Assembly: GCA_016212855.1 (NCBI GenBank)
Contig: JACRDP010000025.1
Span: forward strand, 62,001-126,000
DNA length: 64,000 bases
Direction of reading: 5' to 3'
Source: Elusimicrobiota bacterium
GTDB taxonomy: Bacteria; Elusimicrobiota; Elusimicrobia; UBA1565; UBA9628
The position numbers and the translations under genes are program-made. This document shows, one piece after another, positions 34,781-43,250 of this stretch. The notes beneath the pieces were generated by a model. That model made no database searches. It was not told where the DNA came from and was given only the letters and a program-made list of their open reading frames with translations. Each line of letters begins with the position of its first letter. The first letter of the stretch is position 1.

Positions 34781-35845
34781 ATGCGAGAGGTTTACAGCCG
34801 GCTCAAGGCCCTGCGCTTTCCCGACCGCCTCGCGGCGCTCGACGGCGGCCCGCCCGCCGCGCCGGTGCACTTGCGCATCAAGCCCGTCAACGCCTGCAAC
34901 CATCACTGCTGGTACTGCGCCTACCGCGCCGACAACCTCCAGCTCGGCGATCAGATGAAGCTGCGCGACCGCATTCCCGACGAGAAGATGGATGAAATCG
35001 TCGACGACGCGATCGCGATGGGCGTGAAGGCCGTGACCTTCTCCGGAGGCGGCGAGCCGCTGCTCTACGCCGGCCTGCCCCGAACGGTCGAGCGCCTGGC
35101 CGCCGGCGGCGTGCGAACCGCCACGTTGACCAACGGCGCTTTGCTCAAGGGCGCCGTCGCGCAGGCGTTCGCCAAACACGGAACCTGGATTCGCGTCTCC
35201 ATGGATGCCTGGGACGGACCCAGCTACGCCGCTTCCCGCGGCGTCGGCGAGAACGCCTACGCGGAGACGATGACCAACCTCACGCGCTTCGCCGCCACCG
35301 GCACCAAGTGCACGCTGGGCGTCAGCTTCATCGTGGGCAAGGACAACGCCGAGCACATCGCCGCCTTCTGCCGCCAGGCCCGGGACTCGGGCGTGTCCAG
35401 CGTCAAGCTCAGCGCCTGCGTGGTCGGCAACTCCGCCAAGGAGAACAACGACTATCACGCGACCCTGACCGGAACCGTAGCGGAACAGATCGAACGGGCG
35501 CGAGGGCTGGAGCGCCCGGGCTTCTCCGTCGTCAACCACTACCACCGGATGGACGAGCGCTTCGATAAGGACTATCGAAGCTGCGCCTACCTCCAATTCC
35601 TGGTCGTGATCGGGGCCGACTGCGCGGTGTACTCCTGCCAGGACAAGGCCTACACGGATTCCGGGCGCCTGGGTTCGATCAAGGAGCGTTCCTTCAAGGA
35701 CTTCTGGTTTTCCGACGAGAACCGCGCGCGCATGAGCGCCCTCGACCCGAGCCGCGACTGCCGCCATCACTGCGTCTCCCACACCAAGAACCTGCTGCTC
35801 AACGAGTATCTCGCGCTCGACCCCGAGCACGCCGACTTCGTCTGA
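34781..35845 (+). CDS. Radical SAM/SPASM-domain protein
   Basis: 354 residues from the ATG at 34781 (an in-frame ATG at 34766 is equally possible; no clear promoter or ribosome site decides). Radical SAM cysteines are C39-x3-C43-x2-C46 in A-C-N-H-H-C-W-Y-C. S-G-G-G-E-P-L-L near residue 88 is the SAM-binding turn. A C-terminal cysteine-bearing SPASM-like region contains Y-S-C-Q-D-K near 285 and G-S-I-K-E-R-S-F-K-D-F-W near 299. Family members modify peptides or small molecules; no precursor peptide is visible nearby, and the setting suggests a sugar or lipid substrate. It is divergent from lhgO. Confidence 0.82.
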   Translation: MREVYSRLKALRFPDRLAALDGGPPAAPVHLRIKPVNACNHHCWYCAYRADNLQLGDQMKLRDRIPDEKMDEIVDDAIAMGVKAVTFSGGGEPLLYAGLPRTVERLAAGGVRTATLTNGALLKGAVAQAFAKHGTWIRVSMDAWDGPSYAASRGVGENAYAETMTNLTRFAATGTKCTLGVSFIVGKDNAEHIAAFCRQARDSGVSSVKLSACVVGNSAKENNDYHATLTGTVAEQIERARGLERPGFSVVNHYHRMDERFDKDYRSCAYLQFLVVIGADCAVYSCQDKAYTDSGRLGSIKERSFKDFWFSDENRARMSALDPSRDCRHHCVSHTKNLLLNEYLALDPEHADFV

Positions 35846-35862
35846 GCCCCAGCCGTTTCGCG

Positions 35863-35891
35863 TTGCCCGACGGAGTGAAAAACGATATAAT
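35863..35891 (+). promoter_or_regulatory. Promoter TTGCCC-N17-TATAAT of the 35.9-39.7 kb operon
   Basis: TTGCCC (35863-35868) and TATAAT (35886-35891) with 17-base spacing. The last T of the -10 is also the first base of the TGTTCA inverted repeat, so a protein bound to that repeat would overlap the start site. Confidence 0.75.
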
Positions 35892-35907
35892 GTTCACTTC
35901 TTGAACA
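35891..35907. promoter_or_regulatory. TGTTCA-N5-TGAACA inverted repeat, site A
   Basis: TGTTCA (35891-35896), CTTCT, TGAACA (35902-35907). It is centred on the expected +1 of the promoter. Nearly the same sequence recurs at 43209 and the same symmetry at 63578. It could be an operator, or a stem-loop at the 5' end of the mRNA. Confidence 0.7.
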
Positions 35908-35918
35908 CCAAACCCCTC

Positions 35919-37976
35919 GTGAAGAACAACCGGATTTACTTCGCCGACCTGACCCACACGGCGCAAGGCATCAGCGCCCCCACCTTCCCCCTCGGAGTCA
36001 GCTACGTGGCCGCCTACGCCCGCCATCAGCTGGGGTCGGAATTCGACTTTCACATGTTCAAGTTCCCGGCCGACCTGGAACGTGCTTTGGTCGCCGCCCC
36101 GCCCCTGGTCCTGTGCCTGTCGAACTACAGCTGGAACTTCGAGCTCGCCTACAAGCTCGCCAGCCTCGCCAAGGCGCGCTGGCCGGACATGACCGTCGTG
36201 TGCGGCGGCCCCAACTTCCCAACCAACGAGGCGGAGCAGACGGAGCATCTACGCCTGCACCCGAACATCGATTTCTACGTCCAGCTCGAGGGCGAGGTCG
36301 GCATCGTCAACCTCATCAAGCAGTTGGCCGCGCACGGCTTCGACGCGCGCAAGCTCCGGGCTTCGGGCCTGCCGCTGCTGAACACGGCGTACCTGACCGA
36401 AGGACGCATGATCGTCGGCCCCGTGGAGCGGATCAAGGACGTCAACACGATCCCCTCGCCATACCTCACGGGCCTTCTCGACCCGTTCTTCGACATGAAG
36501 CTGATCCCGATGATGGAGACCACCCGAGGCTGCCCCTTCTCCTGCACCTTCTGCGCCGACGGCCTGCCCAGCAAAAACAAGGTCGTGCGATATCACGAAG
36601 ACCGGACCCGCGACGAACTGGAATACATCGCCGCGCGGGTCAAGAACATCGACGAGCTGGTCATCACCGACCTCAACTTCGCCATGTATGCCGAGGACAT
36701 GAAGACCGCCGCCTCCATCGCCGCGATCCAAAAGCGGAAGGGCTGGCCGGTCACGATCTCCGCGTCGGCGGGCAAGAACCGGCCGCAACGCATCATCGAC
36801 GTAGCCGGCGTGCTCAACGGCTCTTGGACGATGGGCGCCTCGATCCAATCCACCGACGAACACGTTCTCAAGTCGATCAAGCGCAGCAACATCTCAAGCG
36901 CCGCCTACAAAGAGCTCATCGACTACGGCAACAGCTTCGAGACCGGCAAGACCCACTCCGAGATCATCCTGGGCCTGCCGGGCGACACCAAGGAAAAGCA
37001 CTTCGAGTCCCTGCGCTTCGGCGTCGACAACCAGGTCAACAGCATGCGCATGTTCCAGGCGATGCTCCTGATGGGCACCGAAATGGCCGATCAGGAAACG
37101 CGCAAGCGCTTCGGCCTGATCACCAAGTTCCGCACCATCCCGGGCTGCGTCGGCATCTACGACTTTTTCGGGCAGAAGGTCCCCGTCTCCGAGATCGAGG
37201 AGATCATCACGGGCAGCAAGGACCTGCCCTTCGAGGACTACCTCGAGTGCCGCGAGATGAACCTCATCGCCGAGACCTTCTACAACAACGCGATGTTCGA
37301 CGAGGCCTACTCGATGATCCGGGCGCTCGGCGGCTCCATCTTCGACTGCCTGCTCCACATCAAAAATCATCCCGAGCATCACAGCCCCAAGGTCAAGGAG
37401 ATCATCGCCGAGTTCCTCAAGCAGACGAGCGTGGACCTCTACGACAGCCGCAAAGAGACCGAGGACTACGTACTCACCCCCGAGGTCATCGACCGCTACG
37501 TCGGCGGCGAGCTCGGCATCAACGAGCTCCTGGTCCATCGCGCGCTTCTGTTCTGCGAGTTCGAGGACATCTGCGGCCTGCTGTTCCGCGCGGTCGCGGC
37601 GACCCTGAAAGACAAGGGCCTGCTCACTCTCGCCGTCACCGATTACCTCAAGGAGCTCCAGGAGTTCACCCTGCTGCGCAAGGACGGGGCGATCACGAAA
37701 ACCGACGTCACGCCCGTCGGCCGCTTCCGCTTCGACTTCGAGGCGATCAGCCGCCAGGGCTACAAGATCGATCCCAATTCCTATCCGCGCGCCGACGAGC
37801 CCGTCGAATACCGCTTCTTCCATACCGACGAGCAGAAGAAGCACATCGCCAACCAGGTCAGAGTGTACGCCAACACGCCCATCGGCCTCGGCCGCCTGAT
37901 CCAGCGCTCCAACCTCAAGCTGTTCTACCGGACCTTCCGGAAGGCCAGCCCCGCGCCGGCGCTCGCTGCGTCTTGA
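35919..37976 (+). CDS. B12-binding-domain radical SAM enzyme
   Basis: 685 residues from the GTG at 35919. An in-frame TTG at 35901 lies within the inverted repeat about three bases from the expected +1, so I prefer the GTG. The N-terminal cobalamin-binding-like domain (V-C-G-G-P-N-F near residue 96) is followed by the radical SAM motif C205-x3-C209-x2-C212 in G-C-P-F-S-C-T-F-C. The C-terminal 250 residues are helical, without a family I can name, and make it longer than most relatives. It leads an operon with a sugar oxidoreductase and a 2-oxoglutarate oxygenase, so modification of a glycan precursor is plausible. Confidence 0.8.
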   Translation: MKNNRIYFADLTHTAQGISAPTFPLGVSYVAAYARHQLGSEFDFHMFKFPADLERALVAAPPLVLCLSNYSWNFELAYKLASLAKARWPDMTVVCGGPNFPTNEAEQTEHLRLHPNIDFYVQLEGEVGIVNLIKQLAAHGFDARKLRASGLPLLNTAYLTEGRMIVGPVERIKDVNTIPSPYLTGLLDPFFDMKLIPMMETTRGCPFSCTFCADGLPSKNKVVRYHEDRTRDELEYIAARVKNIDELVITDLNFAMYAEDMKTAASIAAIQKRKGWPVTISASAGKNRPQRIIDVAGVLNGSWTMGASIQSTDEHVLKSIKRSNISSAAYKELIDYGNSFETGKTHSEIILGLPGDTKEKHFESLRFGVDNQVNSMRMFQAMLLMGTEMADQETRKRFGLITKFRTIPGCVGIYDFFGQKVPVSEIEEIITGSKDLPFEDYLECREMNLIAETFYNNAMFDEAYSMIRALGGSIFDCLLHIKNHPEHHSPKVKEIIAEFLKQTSVDLYDSRKETEDYVLTPEVIDRYVGGELGINELLVHRALLFCEFEDICGLLFRAVAATLKDKGLLTLAVTDYLKELQEFTLLRKDGAITKTDVTPVGRFRFDFEAISRQGYKIDPNSYPRADEPVEYRFFHTDEQKKHIANQVRVYANTPIGLGRLIQRSNLKLFYRTFRKASPAPALAAS

Positions 37977-38947
37977 GGACTCGCAGAGTCACCGTCGCCG
38001 TGATCGGCCGCTCCGGCCACGCGGCCCGTCTCATCGGCCTGGTCCGCCGCCACCCCGCCGCCGAACTCGCGTGCGCCTATCACCCGAAGGCCGCAACCGG
38101 CGCGCCCGCGCCGCTCACGAACGACTTCAGAGAGGTCCTCGCCGCCGACGCCGTGATCGTCGCCAGCCCGACCCCGACCCACGCGGCCTACCTGCGCCGC
38201 CTCGCCCACTACCGCGGTCTCGTGCTCGTCGAAAAGCCGGCCGCGAGCACGGCCAAGGACGTCGCCGAAATCCGGAAATGGTCCCGCGAGCGCAAGAGCC
38301 GTGTGCGGATCAACTACAACCTGGCCCATTCCCGCCTCCTCAAGCACCTGTCCGCGGTCGCGGCGTCTCCCGCCCTGGGCCGGCCCGTCTACCTGGACGT
38401 TCACATCAGCTACGGACCCGCCTTCAAACCCGAGTACGCGGGCAACTGGCGAACGGACCGGTCGAAGAGCCTAGGCGCGCTCGAATCTATCGGCGTGCAT
38501 TTCATCAACCTCGCCGCGCGCCTATTCGGCGCCCCGAAGGACGCGCACGCCTCGATCCATTCCGCGGCGCGTCGCTCGAACTCGCTTGTCGACACCGGCC
38601 TGGCGTCCTTCCAGACGACGTCCGGCGTCTACGTCAACCTCTTCTTCAGCCACGCGGCCCCCTTTTACTTTCGCATGCACCTTCTCGGCACCAACGGCTA
38701 CTGGGAGTACGACGGCCGGACCGCGCGCTTGCATTCGCCCCGGACGACCTATCATCGCGACGGCTCCTTCGCTCCGCCGCCGCTCGTGAAGAAGACCGCC
38801 TTGAACCATCATGAGGCCTCGCTCGAGAGCCTAAGGCGCGCCGTCGACGATTTCCTCCGGACCGCCAAGAACGGCGGCCGCTTCGACGTCGGCGAGTTCG
38901 ACCTCGGACTCGCCGCCATGGATCCACTGCTCGGAATACGGAGATAG
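37973..38947 (+). CDS. Gfo/Idh/MocA-family oxidoreductase
   Basis: 324 residues from a TTG whose TTGA overlaps the preceding stop. The N-terminal Rossmann fold begins V-A-V-I-G-R-S-G-H near residue 8, S-P-T-P-T-H lies near 65, and the V-E-K-P-A-A catalytic-lysine motif near 85 is diagnostic. The C-terminal alpha/beta domain has E-S-I-G-V-H-F near 168. Such enzymes oxidise or reduce NDP-sugars, for example at C3, in polysaccharide clusters. No RBS is visible; coupling to the upstream gene is likely. The next gene starts after two bases. Confidence 0.82.
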   Translation: MRTRRVTVAVIGRSGHAARLIGLVRRHPAAELACAYHPKAATGAPAPLTNDFREVLAADAVIVASPTPTHAAYLRRLAHYRGLVLVEKPAASTAKDVAEIRKWSRERKSRVRINYNLAHSRLLKHLSAVAASPALGRPVYLDVHISYGPAFKPEYAGNWRTDRSKSLGALESIGVHFINLAARLFGAPKDAHASIHSAARRSNSLVDTGLASFQTTSGVYVNLFFSHAAPFYFRMHLLGTNGYWEYDGRTARLHSPRTTYHRDGSFAPPPLVKKTALNHHEASLESLRRAVDDFLRTAKNGGRFDVGEFDLGLAAMDPLLGIRR

Positions 38948-38949
38948 CG

Positions 38950-39723
38950 ATGAAAACGACCGACCCGCTGAAGACCTTCGAGGAGCGCGGCTACGCGATC
39001 TTCTCCGCCGTGGACCGCAAGCCGCTCGACGAGCTGCGCGCGCGGATCTTCGATCACGCCAAGACTCTCGTGCCCTACAAGGGCGAGAAGATGGAGGACT
39101 TCTTCAACAAGTTCCACGAGTACGGGCTCAGGTCCTCCGAGCTCAACAAATTCCGCATGGACCTGATGGGCTGGTGCAACCGCGAACTGCGCGTGGCCCG
39201 CTCCCTGCACGAGGCGTTCCGCGGCCACATCTCGGCGTTGGTCGGCCCGGACGTCGTCGCGCAGAAGGGCACCAACCTCGTCGTCCAGCCCCCGGGCGAC
39301 AAGGACCAGACTCCCACGCACCGCGACGCGCCGATGTCCTCCCACTTCGAGGTCATCGTGTGGGTGCCGCTCGTCGACGTGTACAAGACCAAGAGCATGT
39401 TCATTTCCGACCGGCCCCATTCCGCGCAGGCTCTGGGCAAACTGCAGGCCGGGGGCTCCTACGGGGATTTCTGCTCCTTCATCGAGAAGCACTCGACGAA
39501 CCTCGAGGTCGATTACGGCCAGGCATGCTTCTTCGCCGGAGGAATCGCCCACGGCTGCCCCCTGAACGCGGAAAAGGAAACACGCTGGTCGCTGAACATG
39601 CGCTACAAGAACATTTTCTCCCCCTACGGCACGCGCGGCATCAACGATTACTTCGAGCTGCTGACCTTGTCGCCGCTCGCGAAGGTCGGCTTCGACTTCG
39701 AAAAGTTGGAACACGCGGGTTAA
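38950..39723 (+). CDS. 2-oxoglutarate/Fe(II)-oxygenase-like protein (sporadic carbohydrate cluster type)
   Basis: 257 residues. The PhyH-like double-stranded beta-helix is suggested by T-H-R-D-A-P near residue 124 (H-x-D iron ligands), V-W-V-P-L-V-D-V-Y-K-T-K-S-M near 137, and F-A-G-G-I-A-H-G near 197 with the distal His, then R-W-S-L-N-M-R near 213 where an Arg would hold 2-oxoglutarate. It is a paralogue of the protein at 50799-51608 (shared T-K-S-M, H-G, T-R-W and P-Y-G positions), and both fit the oxygenase of the 'sporadic carbohydrate cluster'. The likely role is hydroxylation or another oxidation of a sugar precursor. Confidence 0.75.
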   Translation: MKTTDPLKTFEERGYAIFSAVDRKPLDELRARIFDHAKTLVPYKGEKMEDFFNKFHEYGLRSSELNKFRMDLMGWCNRELRVARSLHEAFRGHISALVGPDVVAQKGTNLVVQPPGDKDQTPTHRDAPMSSHFEVIVWVPLVDVYKTKSMFISDRPHSAQALGKLQAGGSYGDFCSFIEKHSTNLEVDYGQACFFAGGIAHGCPLNAEKETRWSLNMRYKNIFSPYGTRGINDYFELLTLSPLAKVGFDFEKLEHAG

Positions 39724-39745
39724 AACCTTCTGAGATCGGGCGCCC

Positions 39746-39774
39746 TTGACAAGAGCTGGGCTCGGGGGTACGCT
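39746..39774 (+). promoter_or_regulatory. Promoter TTGACA-N17-TACGCT of the OmpR-like regulator
   Basis: A perfect -35 TTGACA (39746-39751) and a weaker -10 TACGCT (39769-39774) are 17 bases apart. The -10 ends nine bases before the ATG at 39784. Confidence 0.6.
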
Positions 39775-39783
39775 TCGCGCGTC

Positions 39784-40476
39784 ATGCACCCGCGCCGAGT
39801 GCTGGTCGTTGACGACGAAGATTCCCAGCGCCGTCTCTATTGTCGCCTGTTGGAATCCCACGGCCTTGAGTCCGCCCAAGCCGAATCCGGCGCCAAGGCT
39901 CTCGAGTCGATCCGACGCGAACGCCCCAAACTGATCGTCGCGGACATCTCCATGCCGGGCATGGATGGAATTCAGCTCTACAAGGCTCTCCACCGCGCTC
40001 AAGAGACGGCAAACATCCCAGTCCTTCTCATGACGGGCATACCCGCCCCACGCTCCTTGCTGCGGGAAGCCGGCATCGCTTTGGGCATCGACGAGATCTT
40101 CGTGAAGGGAGACGACGTCCGTCGCTTCATCGGGCTCGTCGCCAAACTGCTAAGGGCTCCCGGCGCGACATCTTCACAGAAGGTCCCGGCCGAAAAACAG
40201 GAACGCGTCACCATCGATACGACACACCGAAGAATCTGGGTCGATGGGCTAGAACTTCCGAAGCTTCCGTCCAAGCGTTACGACCTGCTCATCCAACTGC
40301 TGAACGGCAACGGTCCGCGAAGCCTCGGAGACCTCCTACACAGCGTCTGGCCGGAGAGCGACAATGTGAATATCGTTGGCGTCGGCATCATGCGCCTGCG
40401 CAGGGACCTGACGGCTTTCCCGAATATCCGCATTGAAACAACCGCGTACGGCTATGCCGCGCGCCTCGCACCTTAA
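39784..40476 (+). CDS. OmpR/PhoB-type response regulator
   Basis: 230 residues. The receiver domain (1-125) has V-D-D-E-D near residue 8, phospho-acceptor Asp in V-A-D-I-S-M-P near 55, and a Lys in F-V-K-G-D-D near 106 (the usual following Pro is Gly). The C-terminal winged helix (about 140-230) has the PhoB order: W-V-D-G-L-E-L near 155, Y-D-L-L-I-Q-L-L near 166, R-L-R-R-D-L near 205 and a closing T-A-Y-G-Y. It lies between glycan operons and could regulate them. No histidine kinase gene is nearby. Confidence 0.85.
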   Translation: MHPRRVLVVDDEDSQRRLYCRLLESHGLESAQAESGAKALESIRRERPKLIVADISMPGMDGIQLYKALHRAQETANIPVLLMTGIPAPRSLLREAGIALGIDEIFVKGDDVRRFIGLVAKLLRAPGATSSQKVPAEKQERVTIDTTHRRIWVDGLELPKLPSKRYDLLIQLLNGNGPRSLGDLLHSVWPESDNVNIVGVGIMRLRRDLTAFPNIRIETTAYGYAARLAP

Positions 40477-40496
40477 TCCACCGCTTAGCGCGTACG

Positions 40497-40511
40497 ATTA
40501 CAACGTGTAAT
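40497..40511. repeat. Inverted repeat ATTACA-N3-TGTAAT
   Basis: Six-base arms at 40497-40502 and 40506-40511 overlap the upstream edge of the -35 TTGCGC of the next promoter. It is a candidate operator. Confidence 0.45.
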
Positions 40512-40540
40512 TGCGCCCCGCTCTTCTCCGACCCTATACT
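40511..40540 (+). promoter_or_regulatory. Promoter TTGCGC-N18-TATACT of the fibrous-protein operon
   Basis: TTGCGC (40511-40516), 18-base spacer, TATACT (40535-40540). The -10 ends seven bases before the ATG at 40548. Confidence 0.6.
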
Positions 40541-40547
40541 GATCGGG

Positions 40548-40928
40548 ATGCGTTGTGTCGAGGAATCCATGAAAACGTTGCTCGTCACCTTCCTAATCGT
40601 TGCCCCGATCAGCGGTTGGTGTGCCGACGCCAAGGAGTTGGTTAAACCGCTCAGCGAACAAAATCCCGAGGTACGCCAGAGTTTGCAAGATGAGCGAGCC
40701 AAAACGTCCGCGCTCCGAACCGAAGAAAACATCAGGATCGCGGAACTTAAAAAATCGAATGGCTTGACAGAAGCTGACCGCGCATCCGCGATAAACAAAA
40801 TCCAGCGGGAATTCCTAAACAAGCGAAATGCCGAACGGCTGAAGATCAGAATAAAGCTGCGCGACAAACTACTCAAGATGGATGGCGCCCCCAAGCTTCT
40901 CAGGAAGGATAAAGCCAATGATCGCTAA
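40548..40928 (+). CDS. Small secreted charged helical protein, unknown
   Basis: 126 residues from ATG 40548, favoured by the -10 spacing; ATG 40569 is a second option. A signal peptide is visible (K-T-L-L-V-T-F-L-I-V-A-P-I-S-G-W-C-A-D near residues 9-27). The mature part is a Lys/Arg/Glu-rich helix, about 100 residues, with coiled-coil tendency. No family recognised. Base composition is richer in A+T than the neighbours and continues so into the next gene, which overlaps by 11 bases. Confidence 0.65.
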   Translation: MRCVEESMKTLLVTFLIVAPISGWCADAKELVKPLSEQNPEVRQSLQDERAKTSALRTEENIRIAELKKSNGLTEADRASAINKIQREFLNKRNAERLKIRIKLRDKLLKMDGAPKLLRKDKANDR

Positions 40929-42663
40929 ATCGGCTCCAATAAAATTTTTAATGATGGCTCCATTCGGTCTCGCTCTAATCTTGACGGAGCCTACCCGCGC
41001 CTCGACGACGAGCGTGTTCGATGTCCTCGTGGCCACGGATAACCTTACCGTTGTCGGCACGACGACGATTCAGGGCAACGGCTTCAGCGTCGGGGCATCG
41101 ACTCTCGTGATAAAAAATGGGAATGTCGGCATCGGCACGACGACACCAGTGGGTCCGCTCCAAGTTGTCGGCTCAGCGGACTCCCAACTCCTTTTATTTA
41201 CTGCGCCGCCCGCATTCCGCGCCGGCGGAAACACAGGGAATTACTGGGACCCTGCAAAGTTTGGAGCATACTCCGTGGCGTTCGGGATGGATAATCAAGC
41301 AATCGGATATGCCCCTGCCATCGGCGGGGGTAGGCTAAATGAGACGGACGGCGACTTCACGGTTGTTTCGGGTGGCGACAATAACGAAGCAACGGCGCAG
41401 AGCGCTTCCGTCGGAGGCGGGGAAGCAAACTTGGCGGCCGGACCATACTCGCACGTCGGCGGAGGCTACGTCAATACTAGTTCAGAATCCTGGTCCGTGG
41501 TTTCCGGTGGTTATGTCAATTTTGCCATTGGATTATTCAGTTCCGTTGGAGGCGGAAGCGGAAATATAGCTGATCACGATTACGCGACTGTCGGAGGCGG
41601 CGGGGCCAATCACGCGAAAGGGATCGGCGCGACAATCTCGGGCGGAATCTACAATCTTGCTACTGGCCAATACTCTACGATTCCCGGCGGATACGCGAAT
41701 ATCGCCAGCGGCGATTACGCATTCGCCGCTGGAAGCCGCTCGAGCGCAACGGCCGCGGGATCTTTCGTCTGGTCGGACACTCAATCCTCCGCGTTTATTT
41801 CGAACCTTCAAGATGAGTTCAAAGCTCGCGCTAAAGGCGGGTTCGTATTGTACAGCTCTTCAACGACACCCACGGTGGTCGTATCCAGCGGCGCGATAAT
41901 GATTTCGACAAGCGCCACCGCAGCTTCAGCCGTCCCCAATCTATTCATCTCTTCCACGAACGGGAATGTGGGTATCGGAACGAAATCCCCGGCCACCGCA
42001 CTCGATGTCAACGGAGCCGTAACCGCCTCCAGCGCGTCCCTCACCGCGACAGGGAGCAACATCTACTCGCTGACCTCATCAAGCGGCATACACATTCTGG
42101 CGGGCGGCATCACCTGGCCCGATGGGACGACAAGCGTGTCGTCGGCCTCGAGCAGTGGTGCCTCGTTCGCAAACGAGTGGCAATGGGTCGCCGACACTGT
42201 CGCCGTCAACGATGTGGGCGTCGGGTTTAGCAACCTGACGTCATCTGTGGCATATCGGATTGAAATCGATATCATCGCCAACACCGCCACAAGCAAACTC
42301 GTGCTTACTTTTAACGGGGACACCGCAACCAATTACAGCTATAGCTATCTCAGCGAATCCGATACCAACGCGCAGTTAAACGCAGGAGGAGTCGGCCAAA
42401 CCTCCATCACTCTTTGCGCCGACAGCAGTTCCGTCGGCGGCGAATTCCATGGTGACGTCGATTTCGCGACGGCATACTCATTACCGAAAAAAGTGATGGT
42501 GAAATCGATGTGGACTTATTTAAGCACCACGGCAATCCTCAACGGGCATTCCGGCGGACGTTATGTCGGATCGTCGACCCTCTCCAGTGCGAAAATTTCC
42601 ATTGGCAGCGGCACAATGAAAGGGGTCGTGAAGCTGTTTAAACGAAACGGCACCGCCTGGTAG
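40918..42663 (+). CDS. Secreted fibrous protein with YadA-head-like beta-roll repeats and tail-fibre-like C-terminus
   Basis: 581 residues from ATG 40918. Signal peptide ends near P-T-R-A-S (residue 29). G-N-V-G-I-G-T-x-x-P occurs twice (near 70 and 345), a motif common in phage tail fibres and large adhesins. Between them lie some ten degenerate repeats of 14-28 residues built on S-V-G-G-G or V-S-G-G-x-x-N-x-A, as in the left-handed beta-roll of YadA heads. The last 160 residues (L-T-F-N-G-D-T-A-T-N-Y-S-Y near 462; G-T-M-K-G-V-V-K-L-F near 568) resemble a tail-fibre receptor-type jelly roll. No autotransporter barrel is present. AT-richer codon use suggests acquisition by transfer. Confidence 0.78.
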   Translation: MIAKSAPIKFLMMAPFGLALILTEPTRASTTSVFDVLVATDNLTVVGTTTIQGNGFSVGASTLVIKNGNVGIGTTTPVGPLQVVGSADSQLLLFTAPPAFRAGGNTGNYWDPAKFGAYSVAFGMDNQAIGYAPAIGGGRLNETDGDFTVVSGGDNNEATAQSASVGGGEANLAAGPYSHVGGGYVNTSSESWSVVSGGYVNFAIGLFSSVGGGSGNIADHDYATVGGGGANHAKGIGATISGGIYNLATGQYSTIPGGYANIASGDYAFAAGSRSSATAAGSFVWSDTQSSAFISNLQDEFKARAKGGFVLYSSSTTPTVVVSSGAIMISTSATAASAVPNLFISSTNGNVGIGTKSPATALDVNGAVTASSASLTATGSNIYSLTSSSGIHILAGGITWPDGTTSVSSASSSGASFANEWQWVADTVAVNDVGVGFSNLTSSVAYRIEIDIIANTATSKLVLTFNGDTATNYSYSYLSESDTNAQLNAGGVGQTSITLCADSSSVGGEFHGDVDFATAYSLPKKVMVKSMWTYLSTTAILNGHSGGRYVGSSTLSSAKISIGSGTMKGVVKLFKRNGTAW

Positions 42664-42697
42664 AGCCGCCGCGCGGTCCTCACGGTCGAAAAGTTAA

Positions 42698-42703
42698 TAG
42701 AAT
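42698..42703 (+). promoter_or_regulatory. -10 TAGAAT, leaderless promoter of the LIC12192-like gene
   Basis: TAGAAT ends six bases before the GTG at 42710. No -35 is evident. Confidence 0.45.
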
Positions 42704-42709
42704 AGGCGT

Positions 42710-43153
42710 GTGTCACGCCCCAAAGAAAAAACATACTACTCGTGCCTGGACATGACCTGCATCCGCATCGCTCCGCAGGCCGTCCAGCACCTCGTCATCG
42801 GACAATTCTCCGAGAAGCTGAGCGGAAAGGTCACGTTCTACACCGCGGAGAACACCCACACGCGGGAGTCCCATGAGGTCATCCTCGCCAAGGTCAAGGA
42901 AAAGCCCGCCGTCGACGGCCTCATCTACTACCGCCTGAATCAGTTCCTATCGCCGTCCAAGGGGCCCGCCCTAGAGGTCATGCGAACAATCATGGCCGCC
43001 GGCTACGAGTTGCACTTCGCGGTGGACAAGGTTTCCCTGCATAAGCCCGCGGATTTGGACGCGTTCTTCCCCATGCTCAGCGCCACCGCCCATGCCGAAC
43101 TCGGGGACGAAGAGTTCCGCGGCATCGAAGCGCTCATCCGCCCGGCCCCATAG
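42710..43153 (+). CDS. LIC12192-type sporadic carbohydrate cluster protein, divergent
   Basis: 147 residues from a GTG placed by the -10. It lines up with the protein at 51605-52012: the V-Q-H-L-V-I segment near residue 22 against V-Q-N-L-V-L, Y-T-A-E-N-T near 41 against S-A-T-E-Y, V-D-G-L-I-Y-Y near 63 against L-E-G-L-L-F-Y, and Y-E-L-H-F-A-V near 97 against C-G-I-R-F-A-L. I therefore place it in the same family, whose function is unknown. It stands alone with its own promoter between the fibrous-protein operon and the epimerase operon. Confidence 0.6.
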   Translation: MSRPKEKTYYSCLDMTCIRIAPQAVQHLVIGQFSEKLSGKVTFYTAENTHTRESHEVILAKVKEKPAVDGLIYYRLNQFLSPSKGPALEVMRTIMAAGYELHFAVDKVSLHKPADLDAFFPMLSATAHAELGDEEFRGIEALIRPAP

Positions 43154-43180
43154 GGAGCGGGCCCAAGCCGCGCGGAATTA

Positions 43181-43209
43181 TTGCTTGGCCCGCCCGAAAG
43201 CGATATAAT
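43181..43209 (+). promoter_or_regulatory. Promoter TTGCTT-N17-TATAAT of the 43.3-52.5 kb operon
   Basis: TTGCTT (43181-43186) and TATAAT (43204-43209) with 17-base spacing, followed at once by the inverted repeat. The block CGATATAATGTTCACTT is identical to that at 35.9 kb. Confidence 0.75.
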
Positions 43210-43225
43210 GTTCACTTGTTGAACA
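43209..43225. promoter_or_regulatory. TGTTCA-N5-TGAACA inverted repeat, site B
   Basis: TGTTCA (43209-43214), CTTGT, TGAACA (43220-43225), centred on the predicted +1. It differs from site A at one spacer base. Confidence 0.7.
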
Positions 43226-43250
43226 TCCTCCGAAGCGAGTTCTACCGCCC

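Noticed and set aside
41300-41740. CRISPR-like or tandem DNA repeat
   Set aside because: The repetition is in the protein (GGG/SGG-N beta-roll turns). The DNA units vary in length and sequence and lack regular spacers.
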